Positions 12,315 to 12,797 of a stretch of DNA of 12,797 nt are shown piece after piece; within the stretch, counting starts at the first letter, position 1; the number at the start of each line of letters is the position of its first letter. A program made the position numbers and the translations under genes. Under the pieces are notes generated by a model. The model was not told where the DNA came from and searched no databases. It saw nothing but the letters and a program-made list of their open reading frames with translations. Source of the stretch: an uncultured Bacillota bacterium (GTDB taxonomy: Bacteria > Bacillota > Clostridia > Peptostreptococcales > Anaerovoracaceae); assembly GCA_958448635.1 (NCBI GenBank), contig CAUDEQ010000054.1:1-12797 (forward strand). Reading direction: 5' to 3'.

Positions 12315-12356
12315 CATGTGATATAATTACCTCCAAAAGGAGGTAATTCATGTGAT
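12315..12356. promoter_or_regulatory. Divergent operator: perfect palindrome with flanking direct repeats
   Basis: A perfect inverted repeat has arms AATTACCTCC (12325-12334) and GGAGGTAATT (12339-12348) around AAAA. It is flanked by direct repeats CATGTGAT (12315-12322 and 12349-12356), 34 bases apart. It lies between the divergent minus-strand early operon and the plus-strand membrane protein gene. It overlaps the plus-strand -10 box region, the likely start site and the ribosome-binding site (GGAGG at 12339-12343). It is likely a binding site for a dimeric repressor that controls one or both directions. Confidence 0.7.
12319..12327 (+). promoter_or_regulatory. Plus-strand promoter, extended -10
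   Basis: TGATATAAT gives a perfect TG-n-TATAAT extended -10 box (TG at 12319-12320, TATAAT at 12322-12327). No good -35 is visible upstream, which is acceptable for an extended -10 promoter. Transcription would start near 12334, inside the palindrome, leaving an 18-base leader with the ribosome-binding site. Confidence 0.65.
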
Positions 12357-12720
12357 TACTAAAAGCCAATACAATATTCTCAAATTTCTCGAACCACATA
12401 ACGAGCTTTCCCCAATTTCCCATATAGAGGTTTTAAATTCACCATTTTATAAAAATAAACCTAATCCTAATACAACCGATATACATCTTACATTTCTTTC
12501 TTCTATAGGGCTTGTGCAAACTACCAATCCTTATAAGCCATTTACACGTTATCATGAAGGCCACCTTATAATTACACCGGCTGGAATACATGCTATAGAA
12601 GAATATGAAGAAGCTAAAAGTAGTAAAAATTTATCTCTAATAGTTTCGGTCATTGCTCTGATATTTGCGGCCATTGCTGCAGCCCCTGTCATTAGTTCCT
12701 TTTTAAAATGGTTCATATAA
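12352..12720 (+). CDS. Winged-helix-like protein with C-terminal membrane segment (122 aa)
   Basis: The only confident plus-strand gene. The start is GTG at 12352, with GGAGG 8 bases upstream; the ATG at 12350 hits TGA at once. Residues 1-55 look like helices of a winged-helix fold (ITKSQYNILKFLEPH, TTDIHLTFLSSIGLV), followed by a wing/strand (HEGHLIITPAGIHAIEEYEE). A strongly hydrophobic helix covers about 94-117 (LSLIVSVIALIFAAIAAAPV), then a short basic end (FLKWFI). It looks like the 'short wHTH plus membrane tail' proteins common in Firmicute prophages. The gene is visibly more AT-rich than the minus-strand genes, and its divergent promoter suggests expression in the lysogen. It could be a membrane-held regulator or a superinfection factor; neither is proven. 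Confidence 0.8.
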   Translation: MITKSQYNILKFLEPHNELSPISHIEVLNSPFYKNKPNPNTTDIHLTFLSSIGLVQTTNPYKPFTRYHEGHLIITPAGIHAIEEYEEAKSSKNLSLIVSVIALIFAAIAAAPVISSFLKWFI

Positions 12721-12735
12721 TCCCCATCTTTCTAT

Positions 12736-12797
12736 TTACATCTTTCTGATATAACAGATTAGGTAAATCTGCGCTGCCAGTGTTGCCATAAGAATTA
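12736..12797 (-). CDS. Possible 3' end of a minus-strand gene (partial)
   Basis: Reading the minus strand from the right edge, one frame stays open for 20 codons and ends in TAA at 12736. Its end reads MATLAAQIYLICYIRKM, a hydrophobic helical tail. If it continues to the right it would be the last gene of another minus-strand unit, facing the plus-strand gene tail to tail. The visible part is too short to name, and the ATG inside has no ribosome-binding site, so a complete small gene is unlikely. Confidence 0.25.
   Translation of the reverse strand, partial: ILMATLAAQIYLICYIRKM

Noticed and set aside
1..12797. Anti-CRISPR, toxin-antitoxin or defence island
   Set aside because: Small genes of unknown role exist, but no recognisable family or paired toxin-antitoxin layout was seen, so no such claim is made.

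Overview
The window looks like the early/replication half of a temperate tailed-phage genome (a prophage or free phage) of a low-to-mid GC Firmicute, most likely a gut clostridium such as a Lachnospiraceae member. The host guess is inference: it rests on strong AGGAGG-type ribosome-binding sites, the codon use, and a gene set (DUF669 protein, Sak4-like ATPase, phage RusA, SF2 helicase, primase-helicase, sigma-region-4-like late regulator, PBSX-type terminase) typical of clostridial siphophages. Almost everything is on the minus strand, so the genome reads right to left. One gene at the right end is on the plus strand.

Right end (12.8 to 11.6 kb): a divergent control region. A perfect 10+10 bp palindrome (12325-12348) lies between a plus-strand gene for a winged-helix-like protein with a C-terminal membrane segment and the first gene of the minus operon, an excisionase-like DNA-binding protein. 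Two small phage proteins and a 26-aa one-span membrane microprotein follow, tightly overlapped.

Middle (11.6 to 3.9 kb): a DNA replication/recombination module. In order of transcription it holds an SMC/SbcC-like ATPase, a Sak4-like RecA-fold ATPase, a DUF669 protein (candidate ssDNA-binding protein), an SF2 helicase and a 740-aa primase-helicase with a C-terminal helix-turn-helix. Next comes a non-coding segment with a long hairpin, an AT-rich tract and three GACAGGGACA repeats at exact 44-bp spacing, a good candidate replication origin. A small hypothetical gene and a RusA-type Holliday junction resolvase follow.

Left-centre (3.9 to 1.4 kb): compact accessory genes joined by ATGA start/stop overlaps. 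They include a 'replication terminator'-type protein, a possibly YfdQ/DUF2303-like protein, a one-span membrane protein, an unlisted 26-aa ORF, a Cys-cluster protein, and finally a sigma-region-4-like regulator, the usual last early gene.

Left end (1.4 kb to 1): the early-late junction. Just behind the regulator gene lie an extended -10 promoter with a dyad at its -35 position and an intrinsic terminator about 70-95 bp downstream. Beyond these are an isolated 69-aa gene with its own terminator, then the small terminase subunit and the start of the large subunit, which runs off the left edge. The layout resembles a lambda Q/pR'/tR'-type late switch. No tRNA, rRNA, CRISPR array, insertion sequence, integrase or att site is visible.
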